A stretch of DNA of 60,628 bases, from positions 182,434 to 243,061 of the forward strand of contig PAXL01000012.1 of assembly GCA_002714465.1 (NCBI GenBank). Reading direction: 5' to 3'. The notes beneath the pieces were generated by a model. The model saw only the letters and a program-made list of their open reading frames with translations, had not been told where the DNA came from and ran no database searches. Made by a program: the position numbers and the translations under genes. Origin of the DNA: Gemmatimonadota bacterium. GTDB taxonomy: Bacteria; Latescibacterota; UBA2968. Shown here in pieces: positions 25,959-35,652 of the stretch (positions within the stretch are counted from its first letter, which is position 1; the number at the start of each line of letters is the position of its first letter).

Positions 25959-28356
25959 GACGATCCTCCGGAGCCAGGAGCACCACGAGACACATACCTA
26001 GAACGCTCGACCCTACGTTCAACCAAATGTCTTTCCATTCGAACACACGGTTTGGCAACGCCCACTGGATCGTCTCGTCACCTGCACCCAGGAGAGAAGC
26101 CACAAGCAATCCAATCGCGATGCTCTTCCCGTAGTCGAAGTCGATCCGACACGCTCGGAATATCAGATAGCTCAATAGGCCGTATTCCGCCAGGTGGAAT
26201 CGTTCAGCAGGCGATTGACTCAACCACATCAACAGCCAGACGTAGACGGTTCCAAGACCGAGCACACCAAGGAATGGGATCCATCCGATTCGTCGTCTCA
26301 TCAGGCTGATAAGAATCCACACAACGACGGCGACCCCGACGATGGCCGCAGCGTAGTCGATACGGCCATGTGTCAGCCTGAAGGCTTCTCCCCACAGAAC
26401 GGGAGCGACGGACAAGGTTGCATAGATGAGGCCTGTGTAGACGACTACGAGACCCCACGCACGGACCCTGGCCCGTCCGAGCCGACCGACGATGACCGGA
26501 GCAACCAGAGCGCCAGAGAGCAGGAAGAGGAGAGCCCATCCGAGGATATCAGACGCCGCCGTCGACGCAACGTGCGAGACGATGATTCCCAGACCCGCGA
26601 GGAGCCCGCTCAACAATAGAGCTGCCTCACCTCGCACGAAGACCGATCCCGCGAGAACCCGAGCCGACACCCCCGGACCCGATCCTCCCGTTGTTGGAGC
26701 AATCTCAAAGGAAACCCACGCGGTTGCATACGTGCTGCCTTTCCCAACGACTCGGAACCTGAACGGGTTGTAGAGCGTCAGCATGTTCCACATCTCTTCG
26801 GTAAACGGTCCGTGAGTTGACACCAAGCCCACGACAGGAATCTGTCCTTCCAAGTAGTAGTTCCCCTGACCGACCCTATACTCGATCGCGTAGCTTGCAT
26901 CCACCGTTCCTGTCCAGCGCACGTCGACGGTCTTCTCCGCGTCCACATAGCGCAGCGTGTCCCCGTTCGCAGGATATAGGACGTCTATGGATCCCGAGTG
27001 GATGATTCCTTTCTCTTTGACCGTCTTTTCAGGCTTCCTGCTTGCGGACAAAAGCCACACGTGCAGCTCCCGCCGCATCCTGTTTACAATATCAGGGTAA
27101 TCATGTGAGAGGTCTCGCATCTCCCCCGGGTCGTCAGTGAGGTTGTAGAGCTCATATCGCTCATTCCCGGGAGACTGCGTTTCGATCAACTTCCAAGGCG
27201 GATCCCTGTGGGCCCGCGCGCGTACGTACATCATCTGCGGCGTCGACTGATACCCGCCCTGAGTCGTCTCGGTAAACGCAGGAACCTGTTCGAGCGATCC
27301 CCCTTCGAGGATGGTCTTGAGCGAACGTCCCTGTATGGTCTCCGGAATCGGCAAGCCCAACAGGTCCAATGCCGTCGGCAGAATGTCCACGTTCTGCACC
27401 TGCAGCTGGACCCGCGTGTTCCCGAGAATCAGTTTCGGGCACGTCATGACTAGGGGAATCAGAAGCTGTTCATCGTATGCCGAAGCGATGAACGATGTTG
27501 ATGGATGCCCGACGAAGCCATGTTCTAGCAGCTCTTCGCCATGGTCGGCCGTCACGATTACGAGCGTGCGCTCGTAGAGTTCCAGAGCTTTCAGCTTCTT
27601 CACAAGGGGTCGAAAGAAATTCTCATCCATCTCTCGAATCTGGCCATCATACAAACCGCGCATCCAAGCGGTGTCGGCTGCAGTGAACGAAACACTGGCC
27701 AAAGGGATCGTGACGTTTCCACGGATCACCTCCACTCGATCTCTCACGAACCCGTCGCGATCGAAATCCTTGGGTGTGTAGAGCCGGTCGTAGGGCTCTG
27801 AAGGGTTATAGGGCAGATGGAGGTTCCGGTAGTGATAGTAGAGAAAGAACGCGCTGTCCTGGTAAGCTTCCAGCGCCTGGAACAGAACCTGATCCCCTTC
27901 AGGCAGGTATTTGTCCCGATCCACGTAGGTATTGGTCAGACCGATATTCTGCAGATTCGGAATCGACGACAGGTAGAGGATGTCGGGTGTCACATACCCG
28001 GCCCTAGAAAGCTCAGTAGCGAAGGTGGGAGTCCTTGGCTCGAGGCTCTTCCCGCGCACATCGACCCCGTGCGTCGGTGCGTATTGGCCCGACAGTACAG
28101 ACAGCAGCCCGGGTGTCGTCCAAGAGGATGAAGAGAGCGCCTGCTCGAACAGCGCACCATCTGCAGCGAGCGAGTCGAGGTAAGGACTCGTCTGCCGATC
28201 GTGTCCGTAACCACTGAGCCGATCCGGACGGAAGGTATCTACGGTGATCAGGAGGACGTTCACCCGATCCTCGCAGACAACCACTCCGGCCCAAACGAAA
28301 CAGGCCAACGCGTGCAGCCACAGCGTTGGCCCGATCAGTCCAGTCGCTCGTCTCAC
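25945..28356 (-). CDS. Sulfatase-fold protein fused to membrane region with VanZ-like domain
   Basis: This 803-residue protein has three parts. Residues about 1-450 are an alkaline-phosphatase-superfamily domain with LLITVDTFRPDRL (D40) and TADHGEELLEH. At the nucleophile position it reads SWTTPG, so T80 replaces the formylglycine Cys/Ser and the CxPxR motif is absent, as in phosphoglycerol or phosphoethanolamine transferases. Residues about 455-560 look like a beta domain. From about 575 there are several membrane helices ending in a VanZ-like segment with RFHLAEYGLLSYL, GAGDETIQWALPNRVFEWKD and LNVGSSVLG. A transferase modifying a lipid or glycan is more likely than a sulfatase. The start is GTG directly after the preceding TAG. 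Confidence 0.88.
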   Translation of the reverse strand: MRRATGLIGPTLWLHALACFVWAGVVVCEDRVNVLLITVDTFRPDRLSGYGHDRQTSPYLDSLAADGALFEQALSSSSWTTPGLLSVLSGQYAPTHGVDVRGKSLEPRTPTFATELSRAGYVTPDILYLSSIPNLQNIGLTNTYVDRDKYLPEGDQVLFQALEAYQDSAFFLYYHYRNLHLPYNPSEPYDRLYTPKDFDRDGFVRDRVEVIRGNVTIPLASVSFTAADTAWMRGLYDGQIREMDENFFRPLVKKLKALELYERTLVIVTADHGEELLEHGFVGHPSTSFIASAYDEQLLIPLVMTCPKLILGNTRVQLQVQNVDILPTALDLLGLPIPETIQGRSLKTILEGGSLEQVPAFTETTQGGYQSTPQMMYVRARAHRDPPWKLIETQSPGNERYELYNLTDDPGEMRDLSHDYPDIVNRMRRELHVWLLSASRKPEKTVKEKGIIHSGSIDVLYPANGDTLRYVDAEKTVDVRWTGTVDASYAIEYRVGQGNYYLEGQIPVVGLVSTHGPFTEEMWNMLTLYNPFRFRVVGKGSTYATAWVSFEIAPTTGGSGPGVSARVLAGSVFVRGEAALLLSGLLAGLGIIVSHVASTAASDILGWALLFLLSGALVAPVIVGRLGRARVRAWGLVVVYTGLIYATLSVAPVLWGEAFRLTHGRIDYAAAIVGVAVVVWILISLMRRRIGWIPFLGVLGLGTVYVWLLMWLSQSPAERFHLAEYGLLSYLIFRACRIDFDYGKSIAIGLLVASLLGAGDETIQWALPNRVFEWKDIWLNVGSSVLGMCLVVLLAPEDRRGEA

Positions 28357-29466
28357 CTATGCTTCATCCAGCTGACCGAGAGGAAGGCCGAGGGGCAAGG
28401 ACGCCGGTCGATCGCACGTGGTCCTCAACGAAACGTGTGCGCCCGACGTGGATGACTCGTCGAACGACGCCATCACATCAAGCACGTGACACGCCAAGTC
28501 CCCGTTTACGCGATGGGGTCGTCCGTGAACAAGGCCATACGCCAAGTCGGCTGCCCCGATACCACGCGACACATTCGAACTGTGCGTCAAAGGCACCTCG
28601 GACCATGCATCTGCTCCTGCACGACGCACAAGAACGGGTCCGTCGAATCGGTTCGGATCCGGAACGCTCATCGACCCCTCGGTCCCGTAGATCTCGATCC
28701 GCGGCAGATTGTGTGACCAGACATCAAAGCTCATGATCATCGTTCCAATCGCGCCTGAAGCGAAGTCAAGCGTCCCTGCAAGATGGGTCGTCGTCTCGAC
28801 CGGAATACGCTCGCCGTATCGATCACCGTCACGGGTAATTATCCGCTCCTTGAACGTCGCCTTTGTGGATCCGGAGACGCGTTCAACCGGCCCCAACAGG
28901 CTCACAAGGGCGGTTATATAGTAGGGTCCCATGTCGAACATCGGGCCACCCCCAACCTCGTAGTAGAAGTCGGGCGCGGGATGCCAACTCTCATGCCCGT
29001 GACCGACCATGAATGCCGTCGCTGCCACAGGCTCGCCGATCCATCCATCATCGATCAGTTTTCGGCATGTCTGGATCCCTCCGCCGAGAAACGTATCCGG
29101 AGCACACCCGACCAGCACACCGTAATCCTTCGCAAGGGTTAGCGTCCTGACCCCATCCTCCCGAGTCACAGCAAGCGGCTTCTCGCAGTGCGTGCTCTTG
29201 CCTGCTCTAATAGCGGCGGCATTTATCTCGAAGTGTGCCTTGGGGATCGTCAGGTTCACGACTAGATCGATCTCGACATCCGCCAGCAGCTCATCGAAGC
29301 TGCAGGCCTTCGGAATCCCGAACTCGGCCGCTTTCTCCTTGGCACGATCAACCACGAGATCTGCACACGCGGCGACCTCGACGATGCTGTATGGTTTCAA
29401 ACCTTTGAAGTATGCGGCGCTGATCGTGCCACATCCCACAACCCCAACCCTTATAGGTGCATCCAC
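28357..29466 (-). CDS. Gfo/Idh/MocA-family oxidoreductase (copy 1)
   Basis: This 369-residue NAD(P)-dependent oxidoreductase has the N-terminal Rossmann motif [10 protein letters not shown] (residues 7-16), the family motif HCEKPLA with the catalytic lysine near residue 97, and a C-terminal alpha/beta domain with [16 protein letters not shown], where the family has GGG...D.G.H. The expected histidine of that motif is replaced by tyrosine. Such enzymes act on sugars, inositols or their derivatives. GTG start with AAGGAGAGAG upstream. Placement between the permease pair and the sulfatase-fold fusion in an envelope block suggests nucleotide-sugar or glycan precursor chemistry, but substrate is unknown. 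Confidence 0.93.
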   Translation of the reverse strand: MDAPIRVGVVGCGTISAAYFKGLKPYSIVEVAACADLVVDRAKEKAAEFGIPKACSFDELLADVEIDLVVNLTIPKAHFEINAAAIRAGKSTHCEKPLAVTREDGVRTLTLAKDYGVLVGCAPDTFLGGGIQTCRKLIDDGWIGEPVAATAFMVGHGHESWHPAPDFYYEVGGGPMFDMGPYYITALVSLLGPVERVSGSTKATFKERIITRDGDRYGERIPVETTTHLAGTLDFASGAIGTMIMSFDVWSHNLPRIEIYGTEGSMSVPDPNRFDGPVLVRRAGADAWSEVPLTHSSNVSRGIGAADLAYGLVHGRPHRVNGDLACHVLDVMASFDESSTSGAHVSLRTTCDRPASLPLGLPLGQLDEA

Positions 29467-29485
29467 GACGGCTCTCTCCTTTTCC

Positions 29486-30733
29486 TCACCTCCGGATCGC
29501 GTCGACCGGCCGGAGTCGGGCAGCGTCTCGTGCAGGAATCAAAGCAAACAAGTAACACAGCAGGATGGAGACCCCCGTGATCACAAGCAGATCCCAAACC
29601 CTAGGCTCCACGGGTAATGCATTCACTATAAACACGTTTCCGGGCAGCTTCAGCGGCTCGAATACCATCTGGACTCCGCATACGAGCATACCGAGGCAGC
29701 TGCCGATCACTATCCCCGAAAAGCCGATCCTCAGCCCTGTGATCGAAAACGTCCAAGCGATCCTGCTTTGGGTCAGCCCCATTGCCCTCAGGATCCCGAT
29801 ATCCCGCTGACGTTCGGCCACTGTCATCGAAAGAATGCTCACGATATTGAACCCGCCAATCACGACGATCAGCAACAGGCCAAGGTAGAATGACCACTTC
29901 TCAAGCTGGATGGATGCATACAGGTTTGCGTGCTGCTGCATCCACGGCACGATCCTCAGATTGCCGGTCACGCTCGCGATGGCTTGACCAAGCTCGGCCG
30001 CTCGCAGTGGTTCTTCGATACTTACCCGATAGCCATGAACACGGCTGTTCAAGTCCAGGTCTCGTTGTGCCGCAGCCAAAGGGATGATCGCGATACCAGT
30101 GTCGAACTCGGCATAGCCCGTGTTAAATATGCCGGTCACCACATACCTTCGCATCGGCGGTGCCCTACCCGTTCCCAGCTCGGATGGCGGGAACCCAATC
30201 CGTATCGTCGTTCCCTGAACGGCCCCCAGCTTGTCGGCCAGGTAGCTCCCGATAACGACGCCATACTGAGCAAACCTGCTCGTTGAATCCTGCACGGACA
30301 GGTCCACATCTCCGGGTGTCCACATGAAGTCGTTTATCCGACTCGTCGACAGCAGCCCCTCAGCCGGTATTCCCAGAACGGTCACACCGGTCTGGTTCGA
30401 TCCGCCTCCGGGAATCCTCCTGAGCATGTAGCCCTGGGTCTCAACATAAGCGGACACACCTGCAACGCCATCAACCGCCCTGATCGCCTCTTCTATGCTC
30501 TGCTTGTGGGGCAAATCGGGAGCGCTTCCTCCATCGACGGTGACGTGTGGATTCAACGCAAGGAGGCGTTCCCACAGCAATCCGGAAAACCCGTTCATCA
30601 CAGACAGGACTACGATCAATGAAGCCACGCCCAGGCCGATCCCAACGCTCGCGATCTTAGACGTGAGAGCGCCGCGACGTCGCTTTCGGATCGCCTGGAC
30701 ATGCGTTTTGGCGATGAAGGTCTCCACACTCAT
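29486..30733 (-). CDS. LolC/LolE-like ABC transporter permease (copy 1)
   Basis: This 415-residue protein resembles LolC/E-type permeases that release lipoproteins from the inner membrane. It has an N-terminal segment with [24 protein letters not shown], a large periplasmic domain (about 55-265) and a C-terminal FtsX domain with three helices, including the [16 protein letters not shown] coupling motif. The periplasmic domain carries [19 protein letters not shown], typical of LolC/E. The ATG overlaps the upstream permease's stop (ATGA). No LolD ATPase gene is adjacent, so the partner ATPase must be elsewhere. Confidence 0.92.
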   Translation of the reverse strand: MSVETFIAKTHVQAIRKRRRGALTSKIASVGIGLGVASLIVVLSVMNGFSGLLWERLLALNPHVTVDGGSAPDLPHKQSIEEAIRAVDGVAGVSAYVETQGYMLRRIPGGGSNQTGVTVLGIPAEGLLSTSRINDFMWTPGDVDLSVQDSTSRFAQYGVVIGSYLADKLGAVQGTTIRIGFPPSELGTGRAPPMRRYVVTGIFNTGYAEFDTGIAIIPLAAAQRDLDLNSRVHGYRVSIEEPLRAAELGQAIASVTGNLRIVPWMQQHANLYASIQLEKWSFYLGLLLIVVIGGFNIVSILSMTVAERQRDIGILRAMGLTQSRIAWTFSITGLRIGFSGIVIGSCLGMLVCGVQMVFEPLKLPGNVFIVNALPVEPRVWDLLVITGVSILLCYLFALIPARDAARLRPVDAIRR

Positions 30734-31983
30734 GCCGCTCGAATCGCCTCCGCAGGATCCTGGGCTCCCGCATCCATAGCGGGCAACCCAGTAAACAGGT
30801 AGCAGAGAATCAACGCACCCAGCGACACGGCACCGAAGTCGACCAAAGACATCTCGACGGGCAATGAACTGATCAGGTAGACATCTCCCCTCAACCTGAC
30901 CCACTCGTATCGATCTTGCAGGGTGCAGAGCGTGAACGCGAGAAGATCGCCGAGCAATACGCCGCTCAGACCGACTACAAGGCCTTCGACTGCAAACACT
31001 CGACCGATCTGTGCCGCCCTCGACCCCATCGCTTTCAGGATCCCGATCTCTGCTCGCCGATCGATCACGGACATTGTCATCAGACTGATCACGTTGAACG
31101 CCGCAACGATCACAATCAGGCTCAGTGCGATCCCGCTGAACCATGTCTGCATTCGGATCCAGACATACAGGTTGCCGTGCTCGTAGATCCACGAAGACGT
31201 GAATAGGCTTGGATTCCGATCCCGCAGAGACTCAGTGATCTCGAACCCAATTTCGTCGACGGCGAACGGATCGTCCAGCTTGAGTCGGATGCCGCTCACC
31301 ATCTCGACCCAACCCATATCCCTCTGTAGCGCGGCCAAAGGAACGAGCAGAAGATTGCTGTCGAACTCGAAGTATCCCGTGCTGATGATGCCCGCAACCA
31401 CATACCGTCTTAGGGGCGGCAAACCACCGAGGAGAAGCTCTTGTGGCAGAGTGCTGAGGTGTATCTCGTCGCCCGAGTTTGCATCGAGCTTGTGCGCAAG
31501 GTGGCGCCCCAACACGACACCATGCACACCGGCTGCCACTTCGCCTAGATCCAGATTGCCTTCCACGAGGTGATCCGCCAAGCTAGTTGTCGACAGGACG
31601 CCTTCTTCCGTCACACCGCGAGCCACACAACCGGCACGCCGAAGTCGGCCATCTTGATGTTGTCTCAACACAAACCCTTCGGCCTGCACAAACCGGGATG
31701 CGCTCGTAACACCGGGCAGCGATGCCAGTTCGGCTGTCAATGTCCCAGATTCGACAAACGGTTCGCTGTATGCCTGGCGAACCGTCATGTGCGCATTGAC
31801 ACCCAAGAGTCGCTCCTTCACTACCGTCGCATATCCGTTCATAACGGATATGGCAATGATCAGAGCGGCAACACCTATAGCGATCCCGAGTACACCCGCA
31901 GTCGCCGAGACCGTGAGTCTTGAGCTCGATCGGATCGCTCGCAGATGTCGATGCGACACGTTGTATGGGAAAGGGAGAGACAT
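30730..31983 (-). CDS. LolC/LolE-like ABC transporter permease (copy 2)
   Basis: This 417-residue paralogue of the following gene has the same plan: an N-terminal helix with GIAIGVAALIIAISVMNGY, a periplasmic domain with VVAGIISTGYFEFDSNLLLVPL, and a C-terminal FtsX domain with RAEIGILKAMGSRAAQIG. The two genes together would make the LolC-LolE heterodimer of an outer-membrane lipoprotein release system, which implies a diderm cell. The ATG shares a base with the stop of the WecA-like gene (TGATG). Several lipoproteins with lipobox cysteines are encoded in this window and are plausible clients. Confidence 0.92.
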   Translation of the reverse strand: MSLPFPYNVSHRHLRAIRSSSRLTVSATAGVLGIAIGVAALIIAISVMNGYATVVKERLLGVNAHMTVRQAYSEPFVESGTLTAELASLPGVTSASRFVQAEGFVLRQHQDGRLRRAGCVARGVTEEGVLSTTSLADHLVEGNLDLGEVAAGVHGVVLGRHLAHKLDANSGDEIHLSTLPQELLLGGLPPLRRYVVAGIISTGYFEFDSNLLLVPLAALQRDMGWVEMVSGIRLKLDDPFAVDEIGFEITESLRDRNPSLFTSSWIYEHGNLYVWIRMQTWFSGIALSLIVIVAAFNVISLMTMSVIDRRAEIGILKAMGSRAAQIGRVFAVEGLVVGLSGVLLGDLLAFTLCTLQDRYEWVRLRGDVYLISSLPVEMSLVDFGAVSLGALILCYLFTGLPAMDAGAQDPAEAIRAA

Positions 31984-32963
31984 CAGGCGTAATCACCCGT
32001 TCGCGCCCAACGGATTTCCGTCACGATCGTGAGTAGGACCGAGAAGACAGCAAGAACGGGAATCAAGACAGTAACCCATATCTCGGATTTCAGCGCCAGC
32101 GCAGTCGCACCAAAAAGCAGAGTCCAGACCACGTAGACGGAATTGACCGTCCAGGCTGAGCTTCCGGATCGGTGAAGACGCTGATAAAGGTGAAACCGAT
32201 GTGCTTTCGTGATGTTCTCACGTCGAAGCACGCGACGAATGAGCGTATATGTCGAATCGAACAGGAACGCTCCTAGGGGCAGAATTCCAACGGCGAACGG
32301 GACACCGTGGCCTACGCCGACGAAGGCAATCCAGACAAAGAGAAGGCCAAGGAAATGCGCGCCCACGTCACCCATGAAGATCCGGGCCGGTGGAAGATTC
32401 CATACCACAAAACCGATCGAGGCGGCACAGATGCAAAGGCTCAAGGCGCTCAGATCAGGGCTGACTCCGTCATAAAGCGCGTAGAGCGACGCGGCGACAA
32501 AAGCGCCCTCGAGGCCGCTCAACCCGTCAAGACCATCCATAAAGTTAAAGATGTTCTGCGTATACACGAAGGCCAGTCCTATAACGAAAAAGGCGAGAAC
32601 CCGGCTCTCCCAAGCGACCATCGTCGTCATCGAAAGGTATCCCCCCCAAAGCACCGCACCTGTCGCGACGCTCTGGACGACCAGCTTGGTCACTGGACCC
32701 ATAGGTGTGATCTCGTCACGAATCAGGACCATCAGAACGACTCCAGCTGCGATCAGATGGGCCGTGCGCGTTTCCTCAAGCAGGGCGAGCGAAGCAAAAA
32801 CGCCAGCAACAAGGCCGACACCACCGATTGTCGCGATCGGTGACTGATGGAGACTCCTCTCGTTCGGCCGGTCCACAAGCCCGAGCCTTGGCGCTATCGA
32901 AACTAGCGTTCGCGTTACGACCAGGGCAACACCGAAGGCTGCAATTGGGGGCCAGATACTCAT
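31983..32963 (-). CDS. WecA/TagO-like undecaprenyl-phosphate GlcNAc-1-phosphate transferase
   Basis: This 326-residue polytopic membrane protein of the MraY/WecA/TagO family transfers a sugar-1-phosphate from a UDP-sugar to undecaprenyl phosphate and so starts lipid-linked glycan synthesis. Family motifs are NIFNFMDGLDGLSGLEG (catalytic aspartates), ARIFMGDVGAHFLG and the cytoplasmic HRFHLYQRL, whose HxHxY-like pattern fits the polyisoprenyl-phosphate HexNAc-1-P branch. There are about ten hydrophobic segments. The ATG at 32963 was chosen because longer starts run into the decayed epimerase gene. This gene anchors the interpretation of the block as envelope polysaccharide synthesis. Confidence 0.93.
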   Translation of the reverse strand: MSIWPPIAAFGVALVVTRTLVSIAPRLGLVDRPNERSLHQSPIATIGGVGLVAGVFASLALLEETRTAHLIAAGVVLMVLIRDEITPMGPVTKLVVQSVATGAVLWGGYLSMTTMVAWESRVLAFFVIGLAFVYTQNIFNFMDGLDGLSGLEGAFVAASLYALYDGVSPDLSALSLCICAASIGFVVWNLPPARIFMGDVGAHFLGLLFVWIAFVGVGHGVPFAVGILPLGAFLFDSTYTLIRRVLRRENITKAHRFHLYQRLHRSGSSAWTVNSVYVVWTLLFGATALALKSEIWVTVLIPVLAVFSVLLTIVTEIRWARTGDYA

Positions 32964-32973
32964 CCGTCTGAAT

Positions 32974-33775
32974 TCACCTCTCCCAGCCCCCTGCGAACGT
33001 TCTCGGGGTGTATCCAAGGTCCTGAGTGAAGGAGCTGATATCTGCGTATCGATCCACTCGCATCTGTCGAACCCAATAGTGTTTAAGACAAGGGCTATCC
33101 TGAATAAGTTCGCAGCGCCAAGCGACGGCGTATGCCAAGGATAGCGGCACATACACCTTGACCGGATTTCTCTCCGCCACCTCCGTGACCTGATCCAGTA
33201 TGCCTGAGCAAGTCATAGCTTCGGGACCGGGAAGGTCGCCGCGCTTGTAATGAGAAAATCTTCGAAACAGCGCAGCGGACAGAGCGAAAACCACATCACC
33301 CGAGTAAACCGGGTGAACAAGCCGTTCACCGAAACCGATCCCGAAAAACACTTGGCCATTTGAGATCTGATGTCTGAACAATCCGATACTCCAATCTCGT
33401 AGGCCCTAAACCATCGTTGGGCAAAGATTAAGCTGGATTTAATGACCATCTCATGGGGCCGCGGAAGGCTTCCTCGACCTGCGCCAAAAGAAAGACAGAA
33501 TATCCCTAGGTCGAGCTCAGAAGGATCGCTCAGTCGGCCCCGTACGCTCACAGACCTTCAGAATAGAGCCGTCCGTCCGAATCGGCGCCGCACCGATGGC
33601 TTGGTCGATCTGCGGCAGCTCATTGGGACTGACTGCCACAACCCGAACGCTCGTCATCAGCGACTTGGCCCTATCAGGATCGCAGCACATACCAAGTCTC
33701 CTCTTTCCCCGCTCACTGCAACTCTTCGATGGTGAAAGAGCCCACAAAACGAGTCCCGCCGACAACTCCCACCAC
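32974..33775 (-). pseudogene. Decayed NAD-dependent epimerase/dehydratase
   Basis: Several minus-strand frames together spell an NAD(P)-binding epimerase-like protein. A GTG at 33775 begins VVGVVGGTRFVGS, the Rossmann glycine loop, then meets a stop. Another frame gives DPDRAKSLMTSVRVV and ELPQIDQAIG. Further on, in another frame, comes EMVIKSSLIF (the family's R-SxIFG region). The last frame gives FGERLVHPVYSGDVVFAL, GPEAMT and a C-terminal LGYTPRTFAGG. The catalytic YxxxK part cannot be found and part of the middle is missing. The gene would start three bases after the glycosyltransferase stop and end ten bases before the WecA-like ATG, so it is a dead member of this operon. Confidence 0.75.
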
Positions 33776-33778
33776 GTG

Positions 33779-34747
33779 TCAAATTCCACGTGTCAGTCGA
33801 AGGATGTCTCGATCGGTCGTGACGCGACTAGACATGATTTTTCGTCGTGCTCTCAGAGCAGCAGGTATAGCAGATAGCGTAAGCCGAAAGGCCTCTGGAA
33901 TCGACCGCAGTTTGTGCGGCGACCTCAGACCGATCACGCTCCAGAGAAGCAGCTCGCCGGCTATGAAGACAGGCAGGAACCGAACAAGAATCCCCGGGGT
34001 CGCGTTCTTTACGAGCGTGAGATACCGGTTCTTTATGATGTGCGCCAGAAAAGGAATGGTCTTGTCGATCACCCTTATACGACCATTCTGAGACGCGCTT
34101 CCGATGTGTGTGCACGTCAGGTCTGACTTATAGATGCAACGCCATCCGCGATGTTGTGCCCGCCAAGCGAGGTCGAGATCTTCGATATAAGCAAAGAAGG
34201 ACTCGTCATACACTGCGTCTTCGCCTGCTAAATCCTCGAGCATCTCTCGACGGCAAAAGATCACAGCTCCGCTTCCTGCAAAGACCTCCTCCCCGTCCCT
34301 GAAGTCACAGCCGTTCACAAGCGCAATCCGCTTCATCAGGAACCGACCCTGGAAATCGTAGCCTTCCTCGTTTGCCCGAGAAACCGCCCCGGCAACCCAG
34401 CCGACCCTACCATCTACGGAGATCGCCTTTAGAGCACGCTCGATATAGTCTACGTCTAGGAAGACATCGCTATTCAGGATCAGTACAAAGGGATGGCGTG
34501 TCGCCCCGATCGCCCGGTTGTAGCCCGCACAGAAACCTTCATTCACGGGCCGAGTGATCAACCGAACATTGGGAAAGCGACGACGTATGAGGCTGGGTGA
34601 GCCGTCCGTCGAACCGTTGTCGACGACGACGATCTCGTTGGGAGAACAGGTTTGCCGATACAACGCATCGAGGCACTTCGCGATGTGCTCGCCACCGTTC
34701 CAGTTGGCGATCGCAACTGCGACACCTCGATCCGAGGGTATGGACAA
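33779..34747 (-). CDS. Family 2 glycosyltransferase
   Basis: This GT-A fold glycosyltransferase (about 322 residues) is of the rhamnosyltransferase-like GT2 type. It begins AVAIANWNGGEHIAKCLDALY, with VVDNGSTDGSPSL (nucleotide-sugar site), LILNSDVFLD as the DxD-like metal motif and EDLDLAWRA as the catalytic-base region. The C-terminal part has a hydrophobic segment (LVRFLPVFIAGELLLWSVIGL) that could tie it to the membrane. The start is uncertain: I chose TTG at 34747, four bases after the upstream stop; a longer frame runs to 34810 through the neighbour. It would add a sugar to the lipid-linked intermediate made by the WecA-like enzyme. Confidence 0.9.
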   Translation of the reverse strand: MSIPSDRGVAVAIANWNGGEHIAKCLDALYRQTCSPNEIVVVDNGSTDGSPSLIRRRFPNVRLITRPVNEGFCAGYNRAIGATRHPFVLILNSDVFLDVDYIERALKAISVDGRVGWVAGAVSRANEEGYDFQGRFLMKRIALVNGCDFRDGEEVFAGSGAVIFCRREMLEDLAGEDAVYDESFFAYIEDLDLAWRAQHRGWRCIYKSDLTCTHIGSASQNGRIRVIDKTIPFLAHIIKNRYLTLVKNATPGILVRFLPVFIAGELLLWSVIGLRSPHKLRSIPEAFRLTLSAIPAALRARRKIMSSRVTTDRDILRLTRGI

Positions 34748-34751
34748 GGAA

Positions 34752-35504
34752 CTAGAAGCGCTTCTTTTCGAGGCCTTCGAGCCGGTCGCGGAGAGTCGCG
34801 GCCCGCTCATACTTTTCTTCTGCTATGGCCTCTTGAAGCTGCTGGGCGAGACGTTGCTTCAACGTGATTGGTCGACTGCGCGTGATCTCCTCGCGCCACG
34901 TCTGGAGCGCGTAGATCTCTTCGCTGTCTTCTGGGGACTCGAACTCCTCGTACTCGTCGAGCATCTCTTCGATATTCGTGATCCCTTCATCGATGATCTT
35001 GAGCGCGCCGTCGTAGTCTTCTTCAAGCAAACGTAGCTCACCTTGTGCCCGAGTGTTGATCATCGTCACATACGGCCGATATTGTTCGAACAACATCTTC
35101 TCTTCGTCTGTGGTCGAAGACTCAGTCACAAGGTCGAAGATCGCGAGGTTGTGTAAGGTGTCGGTGATGACCCGATCATAGTCCCCCAAGCGTAGCAGAC
35201 ACACATACCGGTGATAATACTGGAGACTCTCTTGCCCAAGCACATCGCAGTCTTCTTCCGTGAGCTGAAGGGGATCCTCTGTCTCGGCTTGGTGCTTGCG
35301 TGCCTTGCTCCTGAAGTGGTGAAGCAGTGATTCCTTCCCGTGCGGTCGTGTTCCATCGGGTCGCCCATCAAGGTTCATCTGAAGCATACCAAGATCGACA
35401 CGGACCTGAAGCTTCTCTCGACCATCCTGGCCAACGATCTTTCTGACGCAGATATCCTCCGCGTTGAACTCCCAGTTGTTCAGGATTCTCGAAATATCTT
35501 CCAT
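34752..35504 (-). CDS. UVR-motif protein
   Basis: This 250-residue cytoplasmic protein has a UVR (UvrB/UvrC) motif at its C terminus: LKQRLAQQLQEAIAEEKYERAATLRDRLEGLE. The N terminus, ICVRKIVGQDGREKLQVRVDLGMLQMNLDGRPDG (in pieces), is a conserved-looking beta domain. The middle is helical and resembles TPR-like pairs (YYHRYVCLLRLGDYDRVI, EEDYDGALKIIDEGI). UVR motifs mediate protein contacts in nucleotide-excision repair proteins and in the McsA adaptor. The ATG at 35504 has GGGGAA upstream. Its place next to a glycosyltransferase is unexpected and gives no functional clue. Confidence 0.85.
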   Translation of the reverse strand: MEDISRILNNWEFNAEDICVRKIVGQDGREKLQVRVDLGMLQMNLDGRPDGTRPHGKESLLHHFRSKARKHQAETEDPLQLTEEDCDVLGQESLQYYHRYVCLLRLGDYDRVITDTLHNLAIFDLVTESSTTDEEKMLFEQYRPYVTMINTRAQGELRLLEEDYDGALKIIDEGITNIEEMLDEYEEFESPEDSEEIYALQTWREEITRSRPITLKQRLAQQLQEAIAEEKYERAATLRDRLEGLEKKRF

Positions 35505-35652
35505 CTGCTGTTCCCCACGCTTCTTACCGTTACACCACCAGCCCATCCAGGACCTCATAACAGAAAACCAGCAGTTGAACGAAATCCTCGCTGATCTCGT
35601 TGAAAAATATGGACCATCGCAAATCGGGTGTCAAACTTTTTGCGAGATCAGA

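Noticed and set aside
33771..33796. Direct repeat CCACGTGTCA x2 as an attachment site
   Set aside because: One copy lies in the 3' coding end of the glycosyltransferase gene and the other at its stop; no integrase or mobile element is nearby.
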